This document shows, in pieces, positions 8,338 through 15,691 of a stretch of DNA of 55,316 nt. This DNA comes from Pseudomonadota bacterium (lineage in GTDB: Bacteria; Tectomicrobia; Entotheonellia; Entotheonellales; Entotheonellaceae): the NCBI GenBank assembly GCA_005777235.1, contig SXND01000004.1, forward strand, positions 1 to 55,316. The letters are read 5' to 3'. The position numbers were made by a program, and so were the translations under genes. The notes beneath the pieces were generated by a model that made no database searches, was not told the origin of the DNA, and was given only the letters and a program-made list of their open reading frames with translations. Within the stretch, counting starts at the first letter, position 1; each line of letters begins with the position of its first letter.

Positions 8338-8817
8338 ATGATGACGGAACAACGTTTTCTTGTCCCACTCGACTTAAGTGGGTATGCCGACGACCAAATT
8401 GTCGATTATGCGATTGGCCTGGCCAGTCAGCTGGGTGCCCATGTCACCCTCCTGCATGTGATGCAGTCGCTGTCATTCGCTGGCGCTGAGATGGGAGTTA
8501 CTGTCCCGTATGCCTATTTCGAGAGCCTGGAAGCCGAGATCATTAGCCGGATGCACGCCTATCTGGAGCGGGTCCGCGCGGCGGGGCTGCGCGGTGAGCG
8601 TCTCGTGGTCCACGGCGTGCCCTTCCAGGTCATTCTGGAGACCGCCAAGACCCAACAGGTCACGCTCATTCTCATGGGGACGCACAGCCGGACCGGGCTG
8701 CAACACCTCTTCTTGGGCAGCGTAGCCGAAAAAGTCGTGCGGCTGGCTCAGTGTCCGGTCCTGGTTGTGCGTCAGCCGACGGTGGTGCCCGTGTTGTCCG
8801 TTGAACCCGTAGCCTAA
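8338..8817 (+). CDS. Universal stress protein UspA family
   Basis: 159 residues, one Usp domain. It begins with RFLVPLDLSGYADDQIVDYA, and the C-terminal nucleotide-binding signature reads MGTHSRTGLQHLFLGSVAEK followed by CPVLVV, the G-2X-G-9X-G(S) motif of ATP-binding Usp proteins. Two adjacent ATGs (8338, 8341) both suit the AAAGG at 8328-8332. It is followed 13 bp later by a second usp gene. Placed just before nirK, the pair may respond to low oxygen or nitrosative stress, as Usp proteins near anaerobic-respiration genes often do; that is inference. Confidence 0.9.
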   Translation: MMTEQRFLVPLDLSGYADDQIVDYAIGLASQLGAHVTLLHVMQSLSFAGAEMGVTVPYAYFESLEAEIISRMHAYLERVRAAGLRGERLVVHGVPFQVILETAKTQQVTLILMGTHSRTGLQHLFLGSVAEKVVRLAQCPVLVVRQPTVVPVLSVEPVA

Positions 8818-8830
8818 GGAGAGCCATATC

Positions 8831-9322
8831 ATGACATTCACGCATATTCTTGCGCCCACAGATTTTTCGGAGACGGCAAACCGGGCGGTGCGCGCTGCCC
8901 TGGAAGAAGCCACTTTGCATCACGCCCAGGTGACGCTCCTGCACATCCTGCCAGCCCACACGAGCACCGAGGTCTACTTCGTGACCGGGGCACCACAGCG
9001 CCTGTCAGGGGTGGAACCGGCCCTCGAAGGACGCTTAGGCGCCTCCACGCCCCAGCGGTCGACAGTCGTGCGCGATGACCACACCGAGGCAGCCCTGGCG
9101 CACCTGCGCGACCTGATCCCCGCGACCTTCGAGGGCGTCTGGGGGGTCGACGTCGCTGCTGGGCCCCCGGCGGAGACCATTGTGCGTGTGGCCCGTGAGT
9201 GTGGTGCTGACCTCATTGTCGTGGGAACCCACGGGCGGACGGGATTGTCCCATGCGCTCATGGGTAGCGTCGCCGAAAAAGTGGTCCAGTTGGCGCCGTG
9301 TCCAGTCTTGACGGTCCACTAG
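8831..9322 (+). CDS. Universal stress protein UspA family, second copy
   Basis: 163 residues with a start set by AAGGAG 9 bases upstream. Motifs: [20 protein letters not shown] at the N-terminus and [20 protein letters not shown] then CPVLTV at the C-terminus, which is a complete ATP-binding signature. It differs from the upstream copy over most of its length, so the two are old paralogues. Such proteins usually dimerise and could form a heterodimer with their neighbour. A 49-bp gap separates it from nirK with no obvious terminator, so read-through is possible. Confidence 0.9.
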   Translation: MTFTHILAPTDFSETANRAVRAALEEATLHHAQVTLLHILPAHTSTEVYFVTGAPQRLSGVEPALEGRLGASTPQRSTVVRDDHTEAALAHLRDLIPATFEGVWGVDVAAGPPAETIVRVARECGADLIVVGTHGRTGLSHALMGSVAEKVVQLAPCPVLTVH

Positions 9323-9371
9323 GCAGAGCAAGTCTGCAGAGTGCTACTCGTACACGAAAGGGGTGTGCAGG

Positions 9372-10874
9372 ATGGGTAATGGTCGGTGTACATACCTCCC
9401 AGGCACAGACGGGAGGCGCATGTTGTGGGTGGGCGTCGGGTTACTGGTGCTGGGCATGCTGGTGCCTGTGCCCCGTAGTATGGCGCAGGAGGTCCGCGGT
9501 CAGGAAGAGGCGGTGTTGACCGACCCTCCAGCCGTGCCGCCACCCATTCAGCGCGATTATCCCACCAAAGTGGTGGTGCACCTGGAAGTGCGTGAGCTGG
9601 TGCAGCACCTGGCCGATGGGGTGGAGTATACCTTCTGGACCTTTGGCGGGACCGTGCCAGGCAAATTTATCCGCGTGCGGCAGGGGGATCAGGTGGAATT
9701 CCACCTCAACAATCATCCCAGCAGCAAAATGCCCCACAACATTGATCTGCATGCGGTCACCGGCCCAGGGGGTGGCGCCACCTCATCGTTCACCGCTCCC
9801 GGCCATAGCTCGCAGTTCTCATTCACGGCGCTGAACCCTGGCCTGTATGTGTATCACTGTGCCACGGCGCCCGTGGGCATGCACGTAGCGAACGGTATGT
9901 ATGGCCTCATCTTGGTCGAACCGCCAGGCGGCTTACCGCGTGTGGACCGTGAGTATTATGTGCTGCAAAGTGAATTGTATACCAGAGGCCGCTATGGCGA
10001 GGAAGGCTTGCAACCGTTTGATCTGGAAAAAGCCCTTGATGAGCGCCCGACCTATGTAGTGTTCAATGGCGCGGTGGGCGCGCTGGTGGGAGACAAAGCG
10101 CTGACCGCCAAGGTCGGGGAAACCATTCGACTGTTTGTGGGCAATGGTGGGCCGAATCTGCTGTCGTCTTTCCATGTTATTGGGGAGATTTTTGACGCGG
10201 TCTACAGCGAAGGCGGCACGGCGCTGGTGCAGCGGAATGTGCAAACCACGCTGGTGCCAGCCGGCGGCTCTGCGATTGTCGACTTCCGGGTCGAAGTGCC
10301 GGGTACGTATATCCTGGTAGATCACTCCCTGCTGCGCGCCTTTAACAAGGGCGCCCTGGGCATGCTCAAGGTGGAGGGACCGGAAAATCGCCTGCTCTAC
10401 TCGGGCAAGGAAGTGGATGAGACCTACCTCGGCGAGCAAGCGCCAGCCGGGATGCAAGCGGCCCAAAAAATCGCTGCCCTGGAACAGCAGGTGCAACAAA
10501 CGATCAAGCAGACACCCGCCATTGCCAGGCTGAGCAAGGAAATTCAAGTCGAAAAAGGCAAGCGTGTGTACATGCAACACTGCTCGATGTGTCATCAGGC
10601 CGACGGCAAGGGATTACCGACGGTCTTCCCGCCGCTGGCGCAAGCGGATTACCTTATGGCGGATAAAATCCGCAGCGTCGGGGTGGTGCTGCGTGGCCTG
10701 TCGGGGTCGGTAGCGGTCAACGGGCAGGCGTACAATGGCGTCATGCCACCGCAGTTGGTGCTGAGTAATGACCAGATCGCCGACGTGTTGACCTTTGTGC
10801 GCAACACGTGGGGTAATGCGGGCGAGGCGGTCACCGCTGACGAAGTGCGGAGCGTGCGTGAAGAGCGGCAATAA
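9372..10874 (+). CDS. nirK: Copper nitrite reductase with fused C-terminal cytochrome c
   Basis: A 500-residue periplasmic enzyme that reduces nitrite to nitric oxide. A signal peptide ([16 protein letters not shown], cleaved near SMAQ) is followed by two cupredoxin domains. Visible ligands: PHNIDLH (type 1 His, catalytic Asp, type 2 His), [16 protein letters not shown] (type 2 His, type 1 Cys, His and Met) and [10 protein letters not shown] (type 2 His). The spacing of Cys, His and Met matches class II NirK. The last 100 residues are a haem domain with CSMCH and the axial-Met candidate GVMPPQ, so electrons can enter without a separate donor. Start 9372 is preferred over GTG 9363 because AAAGGGG lies 8 bases before it. 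First gene of the denitrification cluster. Confidence 0.95.
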   Translation: MGNGRCTYLPGTDGRRMLWVGVGLLVLGMLVPVPRSMAQEVRGQEEAVLTDPPAVPPPIQRDYPTKVVVHLEVRELVQHLADGVEYTFWTFGGTVPGKFIRVRQGDQVEFHLNNHPSSKMPHNIDLHAVTGPGGGATSSFTAPGHSSQFSFTALNPGLYVYHCATAPVGMHVANGMYGLILVEPPGGLPRVDREYYVLQSELYTRGRYGEEGLQPFDLEKALDERPTYVVFNGAVGALVGDKALTAKVGETIRLFVGNGGPNLLSSFHVIGEIFDAVYSEGGTALVQRNVQTTLVPAGGSAIVDFRVEVPGTYILVDHSLLRAFNKGALGMLKVEGPENRLLYSGKEVDETYLGEQAPAGMQAAQKIAALEQQVQQTIKQTPAIARLSKEIQVEKGKRVYMQHCSMCHQADGKGLPTVFPPLAQADYLMADKIRSVGVVLRGLSGSVAVNGQAYNGVMPPQLVLSNDQIADVLTFVRNTWGNAGEAVTADEVRSVREERQ

Positions 10875-10904
10875 GACCTCTCCACAGACGAGCGTGGGCC
10901 ATGT

Positions 10905-10963
10905 CCTGGGAGCGCGGCCAGGATGGCCGCCTCGGGAGCGGGCGAGACGCCCGTGCTCCCAGG
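10905..10963 (+). repeat. 59-bp REP-like element, copy 1
   Basis: The element is bounded by CCTGGGAG and CTCCCAGG and contains two inner palindromes: GCGGCCAGGATGGCCGC and GCGGGCGAGACGCCCG. It lies between nirK and nirV. A second 59-bp copy in opposite orientation is at 16163-16221 inside norD and differs at only a few positions. Confidence 0.85.
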
Positions 10964-10986
10964 GAGGGGATAAGGCACCATGTGTC

Positions 10987-11787
10987 GTGTGGCAATGTAT
11001 ACAGACCACTATGTGGCTCATGGTATCTGTCGCCCTGGTCAGTGCAGATATGACAGTCCCAGCACGCCCACCAGAAGGCATGGTGGCCATCCCGGCGGGG
11101 AGCTATACGCCATTACTGCAAAGTCAGGACGGCCCCAGTACGGTGGCGGCGTTCTCTCTCGATCCATATGCCGTGACCAATGTGCAGTACCTGGCGTTTG
11201 TCACGGTGCAGCCGCGCTGGCGGCGTTCGCACGTATCGCCCTTGTTTGCTGAGCAGGCGTATCTGCGCCACTGGCAAGACGATCTGCAGCCCGTGGCGCT
11301 GGAGTCCCCGGTGACGTACGTCTCTTGGTTTGCGGCCCGCGCCTACTGCCAGTGGCAGCACAAGCGCTTACCCACGACCGCCGAGTGGGAATACGCCGCG
11401 CTGGCCAGTGCTGAAGCCCCGGATGGGCGCGCTGACCCGACGTATTTGCGCCGCTTACTGGCGTGGTACGCCGTGCCAACGCCAGCCGGGCCGCTGCCGC
11501 GTGGCAGTGGGGGCAAGAATTACTGGGGTGTCTATGACCTGCATGGCGTGATCTGGGAGTGGGTGACGGATTTCCAGACCGCCATGGTCACCGGCGAGTC
11601 ACGCGGTGACAGCGACCTGGAACGTCAGCTGTTCTGCGGTGCCGGAGCTGCCGGAGTGACGGAACAAGAGCGCGTCAATTATCCCGCTTTTATGCGTTAC
11701 GCCTATCGCAGCAGTTTACAGGGGCACTACGCGGTGGCCAATCTGGGCTTTCGTTGTGCTCAGGACCTGGAGGGACACGCACCATGA
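10987..11787 (+). CDS. nirV: NirV-like formylglycine-generating-enzyme-family protein
   Basis: About 266 residues; a short hydrophobic leader precedes an FGE-sulfatase (SUMF1) fold. Motifs: EGMVAIPAGSYTPLL, FSLDPYAVTNVQYLAFV, SPVTYVSWFAARAYCQW, LPTTAEWEYAA, DLHGVIWEWV, and the C-terminal NLGFRC. NirV proteins of this family sit beside nirK in many denitrifiers; their job in NirK maturation is not settled. The start is uncertain. GTG 10987 is used, with ATG 11011 as the alternative. Farther upstream the frame crosses the REP element, so it cannot be real coding there. The stop overlaps the next start (ATGA), so translation is coupled to sco. Confidence 0.82.
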   Translation: MWQCIQTTMWLMVSVALVSADMTVPARPPEGMVAIPAGSYTPLLQSQDGPSTVAAFSLDPYAVTNVQYLAFVTVQPRWRRSHVSPLFAEQAYLRHWQDDLQPVALESPVTYVSWFAARAYCQWQHKRLPTTAEWEYAALASAEAPDGRADPTYLRRLLAWYAVPTPAGPLPRGSGGKNYWGVYDLHGVIWEWVTDFQTAMVTGESRGDSDLERQLFCGAGAAGVTEQERVNYPAFMRYAYRSSLQGHYAVANLGFRCAQDLEGHAP

Positions 11788-12413
11788 TCCGCTGGCCAGC
11801 CTGGCACAACATGCTCCCTATACTCGGTACCTTCCTGGTAGGGGGCTGGATGCTCACTGGCGCATATGCGGAGCCGCATGTGCATGCCCCAGACAACGAA
11901 CTTCCCCCTGGCGAGGTAAGCGCCACATCACTCTACCAGGTGTCTTCCACATGGACCACTGCCACAGAACAGCGTCTCCAGCTCAGTGCTTTGCAGGGCA
12001 AAGCGCGTGTCCTGGTCATGCACTATACATCGTGCGAGTACGCCTGCCCCATCCTCATTAGCGTGCTGCAAAACCTCGAAGCCGCCCTGGAGCCCGAGAT
12101 CCGTGAGCGGGTGGGTTTTGTGGCGGTGACGTTTGATCCTGAGCATGACACGCCAGGAGTGTTACGTGCCTATAGCACCAGGCTGGACTTGGACCCAAGC
12201 CGTTGGACGCTGTTGCGCGGTACCCCTGACGATACTTTGGAGCTGGCGATCCTCCTGGGGGTGAAATACCGGCGGGAGCCGCAGGGTGGCTTTGCCCACT
12301 CGAACCTGTTGACCGTGCTCGACAAGCACGGCGTGATTGTACATCGCCACGTTGGCTTGCAGCAGAGCGTTGCCGATACGCTCGCGGTAATTCGCCGCGT
12401 GGCCCAAGAGTAA
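11784..12413 (+). CDS. SCO1/SenC family copper chaperone
   Basis: 209 residues with an N-terminal hydrophobic segment (LPILGTFLVGGWMLTG) and a thioredoxin-like domain. The copper-binding motif is CEYAC (C-x3-C) in HYTSCEYACPILIS; FVAVTFDPEHDTPGVL and LTVLDKHGVIVHRH follow. SCO proteins deliver copper to CuA centres, or act as thiol-disulfide donors. In this cluster it could load copper into NirK, or the CuA site of the ba3 oxidase encoded at 48.7 kb. It overlaps nirV by 4 bp (ATGA). Confidence 0.9.
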   Translation: MIRWPAWHNMLPILGTFLVGGWMLTGAYAEPHVHAPDNELPPGEVSATSLYQVSSTWTTATEQRLQLSALQGKARVLVMHYTSCEYACPILISVLQNLEAALEPEIRERVGFVAVTFDPEHDTPGVLRAYSTRLDLDPSRWTLLRGTPDDTLELAILLGVKYRREPQGGFAHSNLLTVLDKHGVIVHRHVGLQQSVADTLAVIRRVAQE

Positions 12414-12444
12414 CAAGGAGCAGACCATGCCAGAGCATTAGGAA

Positions 12445-12777
12445 TTGCACCAGCGCCTGCTTGAGCGCCTAGCGCAGATCGAAGGCCGTTTACATCATGT
12501 GGAACAGGATCGCCGGCGCACGAGGAACCCGCTGGCGGCAGATTGGCAAGACCAAGCCAGTGTGCGGCAGAACGACGAGGTTCTCGATGAACTTGCGACG
12601 GAGGAGCGCCAGCAAGCCGAGGCCATCCGTGCGGCGCTCCAGCGCATGGACGATGGCACCTATGGCACCTGCCTGAGCTGTGGCGAGCCTATTGCGCTCA
12701 ATCGTCTGGCGGCCCTGCCGTATGCCGTCCGCTGCGTGCCCTGTGCCACCCAGGCGGAACAACGGCGCCAGCCATGA
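12445..12777 (+). CDS. DksA/TraR-type zinc-finger protein with an amber codon at its likely codon 5
   Basis: 110 residues read from TTG 12445. A coiled-coil part (LLERLAQIEGRLHHVEQD) leads to a C4 zinc finger, CLSCGEPI and CVPCATQAE, as in DksA/TraR proteins that bind the RNA polymerase secondary channel. The best ribosome site (AAGGAG) serves ATG 12427 in the same frame, but that frame meets TAG after MPEH. If TAG were CAG it would read MPEHQELHQRL, a natural start. The gene is therefore either freshly damaged or re-initiates at TTG. Position between sco and norC suggests a regulator of the nitrogen-oxide genes, by inference. Confidence 0.75.
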   Translation: MHQRLLERLAQIEGRLHHVEQDRRRTRNPLAADWQDQASVRQNDEVLDELATEERQQAEAIRAALQRMDDGTYGTCLSCGEPIALNRLAALPYAVRCVPCATQAEQRRQP

Positions 12778-12836
12778 GCCCAAGGCTATTGTCCACCGCG
12801 CCACATCGCGCCAAAGTCCATACGTAAAGGAATGCT

Positions 12837-13565
12837 ATGCTATCAAAATCTGCTGCCCGCATGTTTTTTCTCACCGGCACGATTGGGCTGTCGGTGATCT
12901 TCCTGGGTCTGACCTTCGACACCCTACGCCGGGTGCCGGACCAGACCAAAGCGCGGAACCTCACACCGCAGGTGGTGCAGGGCAAGCATTTGTGGGACAA
13001 GAATAACTGCATGGGCTGCCATACCCTGCTGGGGGAAGGGGCCTACTATGCCCCCGAACTGACGAAAGTCTATGAGCGTCGCGGGCCGGAGTTTATCAAG
13101 GCCATGCTGCGCAATCCGCAGGCCATGTATCCAGGCCAGCGGCGCATGGTGCAATATCACTTCACAGACCCGGAAATGGACGCCCTGGTGGCGTTCTTCC
13201 AGTGGATTGGCCAGATGGACCTCAATGGCTTCCCGCCGAAGCCCACCTTACTCCCCGTCGCCGTCTCCACGGTGACCGGCGATAGTGCCGTGGCGCGCAT
13301 GGCCCAGCCCAAAGTCTTCAGCCAGTTGTGCATCGCCTGCCATAGCCTCGGGGGCCAGGGCGGTAGCGTCGGACCGGCCCTGGATGACGTGGGCCAGCGT
13401 CGTGACTATGCCAACCTCGTCGCCTGGATCACCGATCCGCAGCAGATCAAGCCCGGCACCTTAATGCCCAAGCTGCCACTGTCTGACGCCGATATTGCCG
13501 AGCTGGCGTCGTATCTGTCGCAGCTCAAACCGGCGTCCACCAGCCCAGCGCGGAGGAGCAACTGA
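12837..13565 (+). CDS. norC: Nitric oxide reductase subunit C with an extra haem c domain
   Basis: 242 residues. One N-terminal membrane helix (FFLTGTIGLSVIFLGLTF) anchors a periplasmic NorC haem domain with CMGCH, YYAPELTKVYERRG and the Met region MYPGQRRM. Ordinary NorC ends near residue 150. Here about 90 residues follow, with a second haem site CIACHSLGGQGG and the axial-Met candidate GTLMPKLPLS. NorC passes electrons to NorB, so the second haem may replace a soluble donor. AAAGGA precedes the ATG. The stop shares a base with the norB start (TGATG). Confidence 0.92.
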   Translation: MLSKSAARMFFLTGTIGLSVIFLGLTFDTLRRVPDQTKARNLTPQVVQGKHLWDKNNCMGCHTLLGEGAYYAPELTKVYERRGPEFIKAMLRNPQAMYPGQRRMVQYHFTDPEMDALVAFFQWIGQMDLNGFPPKPTLLPVAVSTVTGDSAVARMAQPKVFSQLCIACHSLGGQGGSVGPALDDVGQRRDYANLVAWITDPQQIKPGTLMPKLPLSDADIAELASYLSQLKPASTSPARRSN

Positions 13566-14914
13566 TGAAATACCAGTCACAGAAAATCGCCTATTATTTC
13601 TTTGCCGTGTCCATGCTCCTGCTGTTGCTACAAGTGTTGTATGGCTTCATCATGGCCTTTGCGCATCTGGGCTACGATGGCTTGCATCCCATCATTCCCT
13701 TCAACACGGCACGCGCCACACATCTCAATCTGCTGGTCGTCTGGCTGCTCAGCGGCTTTATGGGGGCGGCCTATTTCATCATCCCAGACGAAACCGGCCA
13801 GGAACTTTTCTCGCTGCCCCTGGCCGTGGTGCAACTCGTGACCCTGGTTCTGGTAGGAGTTACAGCCGTGGTGGGCTTTCACATCAACTGGTGGGAAGGA
13901 CGGAAATTTTTAGAAATCCCCCGGCCTCTGGATTACCTGGTGGTGGTGAATGTCTTGATGTTTATTGCCAACATTGGCCTGACGCTCCTCAAAAGCACCC
14001 GGCGTACCACCACGAGCTGCGTGCTGTTCACCGGCCTGCTGTCCGCCGCCTTGCTCTACCTGCCTGGCATGATCGACACCGATAACCAGACGCTGGATTC
14101 CTACTGGCGCTGGTGGGTGGTGCATCTGTGGGTTGAAGGCGTGTGGGAGTTGATTATGGGCGCCATCCTGGCTTACCTGTTGATCAAACTCACCGGCGTG
14201 GACCGCGAGGTGATCGAAAAATGGCTGTATATTATTGTCGGCATCACCTTTCTCTCCGGCATTCTGGGCACTGGACACCACTACTACTTCATTGGCACAC
14301 CGCGTTACTGGCTGTGGATTGGCGGCATTTTTAGCGCCCTCGAACCCCTGGCGTTTTTCGGCATGGCGGTGTACGCCGTCAACATGGTGCGGCGCAGCGG
14401 GCGGCAGCATCCCAACACCCTGGCCCTGCACTGGACCGTCGGCTGTGCCGTACTGTCCTTCGTCGGCGCTGGCTTCCTCGGCTTTGCGCATACCTTACCG
14501 CAAGTCAACATGTACACCCACGGCACCCTGGTGACGGCCATGCACGCGCATCTGGCCTTCTGGGGCGCCTATGCCATGATCGTGCTAGCGATCATTACCT
14601 ACACCTTGCCGCTGCTCACGGGTCGCCGCCTCTATGACCACAGTATGGCGGTATCAGCTTTCTGGCTGACCAATATCGGTATGATCAGCATGACCGCGGC
14701 CTTTGCCGTGGCTGGCGTCACGCAAGTGTATCTCGAACGCCGCGTGGGCATGGATTTTCTGGCCGTCCAAAACGAGTTGGCGGTGCATTTCATTGGTCTC
14801 ATCCTGGCCGCTGGCGTATTTGCCCTCGGTGTGCTGGCCTTCGTGTATACCTTCTGGCGCGCTGGCTGGCCTGTGGGTGAGGTCAATCCACAGTTGGCTG
14901 CGGAGGGCGTGTAG
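13565..14914 (+). CDS. norB: Nitric oxide reductase subunit B (cNOR)
   Basis: A 449-residue, roughly 12-helix haem-copper-superfamily protein that reduces two NO to N2O. Metal-ligand regions: THLNLLVVWLLSGFMGAAYF (helix II His), HLWVEGVWELIMGA (first non-haem-iron His with the catalytic Glu side), GTGHHYYFIGTPRYW (His pair), and MHAHLAFWGAYAM (two haem-ligating His). VEGVWE is typical of cytochrome c-dependent NorB, and the N-terminal quinol-oxidising extension of qNOR is absent, which matches the separate NorC. It overlaps norC by one base. Confidence 0.95.
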   Translation: MKYQSQKIAYYFFAVSMLLLLLQVLYGFIMAFAHLGYDGLHPIIPFNTARATHLNLLVVWLLSGFMGAAYFIIPDETGQELFSLPLAVVQLVTLVLVGVTAVVGFHINWWEGRKFLEIPRPLDYLVVVNVLMFIANIGLTLLKSTRRTTTSCVLFTGLLSAALLYLPGMIDTDNQTLDSYWRWWVVHLWVEGVWELIMGAILAYLLIKLTGVDREVIEKWLYIIVGITFLSGILGTGHHYYFIGTPRYWLWIGGIFSALEPLAFFGMAVYAVNMVRRSGRQHPNTLALHWTVGCAVLSFVGAGFLGFAHTLPQVNMYTHGTLVTAMHAHLAFWGAYAMIVLAIITYTLPLLTGRRLYDHSMAVSAFWLTNIGMISMTAAFAVAGVTQVYLERRVGMDFLAVQNELAVHFIGLILAAGVFALGVLAFVYTFWRAGWPVGEVNPQLAAEGV

Positions 14915-14917
14915 GCC

Positions 14918-15691
14918 ATGAGCACCCCCTATTATCGCCCCATCCAGCGCGAGGTAGAGGTGTTTCAGCACGCCTATTGCAACCAGCTGGCCCTCATGCT
15001 CAAAGGCCCTACCGGCTGCGGCAAATCGCGCTTTGTCGAGGCCATGGCCGCCGCCGTGGAGCGGCCGCTGCTGACCGTGGCCTGCCACGATGACACCGCG
15101 GCCACGGACCTGTTGGGGCGCTATCTGGTGCAGGGCGGCGATACGGTGTGGCAGGATGGCCCACTGACCCGCGCCGTGCGGGAAGGGGCGATGCTCTATC
15201 TCGACGAAATTACCGAGGCGCGCGAAGACGTCGTGGTGGTGCTGCACTCCCTGACCGATCACCGCCGCCAGGTGTTTCTGGATCGCCGTAATGAGACGTT
15301 GCACGCGCCGCCCGAGTTCATGCTGGTGATCAGCTTTAACCCCGGCTATCAGCGCGGTTTTAAAGAGTTAAAACCTTCGACGCGGCAGCGCTTTGTCGGC
15401 CTTTCTTTTGCGTATCCCAGTCCCGCCATTGAAGCGGAAATCGTGGCGCAGGAAAGTGGCGTGGACCTGGCCATGGCGCGGCGCCTAGTGACGTTCGTCA
15501 GCAAAGTACGTAACCTGCAGGAACTGGGCCTGAGTGCCACGGCCTCAACGCGCTTGCTGGTACATGCCGGGCAGTTGATGCACACCGGCATGCCGCCACG
15601 CATCGCCTGCTCCGTCGGTGTCATTGAGCCGCTGACCGATGATCTGGAGATCATTGCGGCCCTGCAAGACACCGCGGCGCTGATCCTATGA
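14918..15691 (+). CDS. norQ: NorQ, MoxR/CbbQ-type AAA+ ATPase
   Basis: 257 residues. Walker A is KGPTGCGKSRFVEAMA (around residue 30-45) and Walker B is AMLYLDEITEAREDV; TASTRLLVHAG is the later sensor-2 region. NorQ with NorD inserts the non-haem iron into NorB. The start is 3 bp after the norB stop, with GGAGGG upstream, and the last 4 bp overlap norD (ATGA), so the ATPase and its vWA partner are translationally coupled. Confidence 0.92.
   Translation: MSTPYYRPIQREVEVFQHAYCNQLALMLKGPTGCGKSRFVEAMAAAVERPLLTVACHDDTAATDLLGRYLVQGGDTVWQDGPLTRAVREGAMLYLDEITEAREDVVVVLHSLTDHRRQVFLDRRNETLHAPPEFMLVISFNPGYQRGFKELKPSTRQRFVGLSFAYPSPAIEAEIVAQESGVDLAMARRLVTFVSKVRNLQELGLSATASTRLLVHAGQLMHTGMPPRIACSVGVIEPLTDDLEIIAALQDTAALIL

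Noticed and set aside
10795..10986. Longer N-terminus for NirV
   Set aside because: This part overlaps the end of nirK and the REP element, so it cannot encode a conserved N-terminus.
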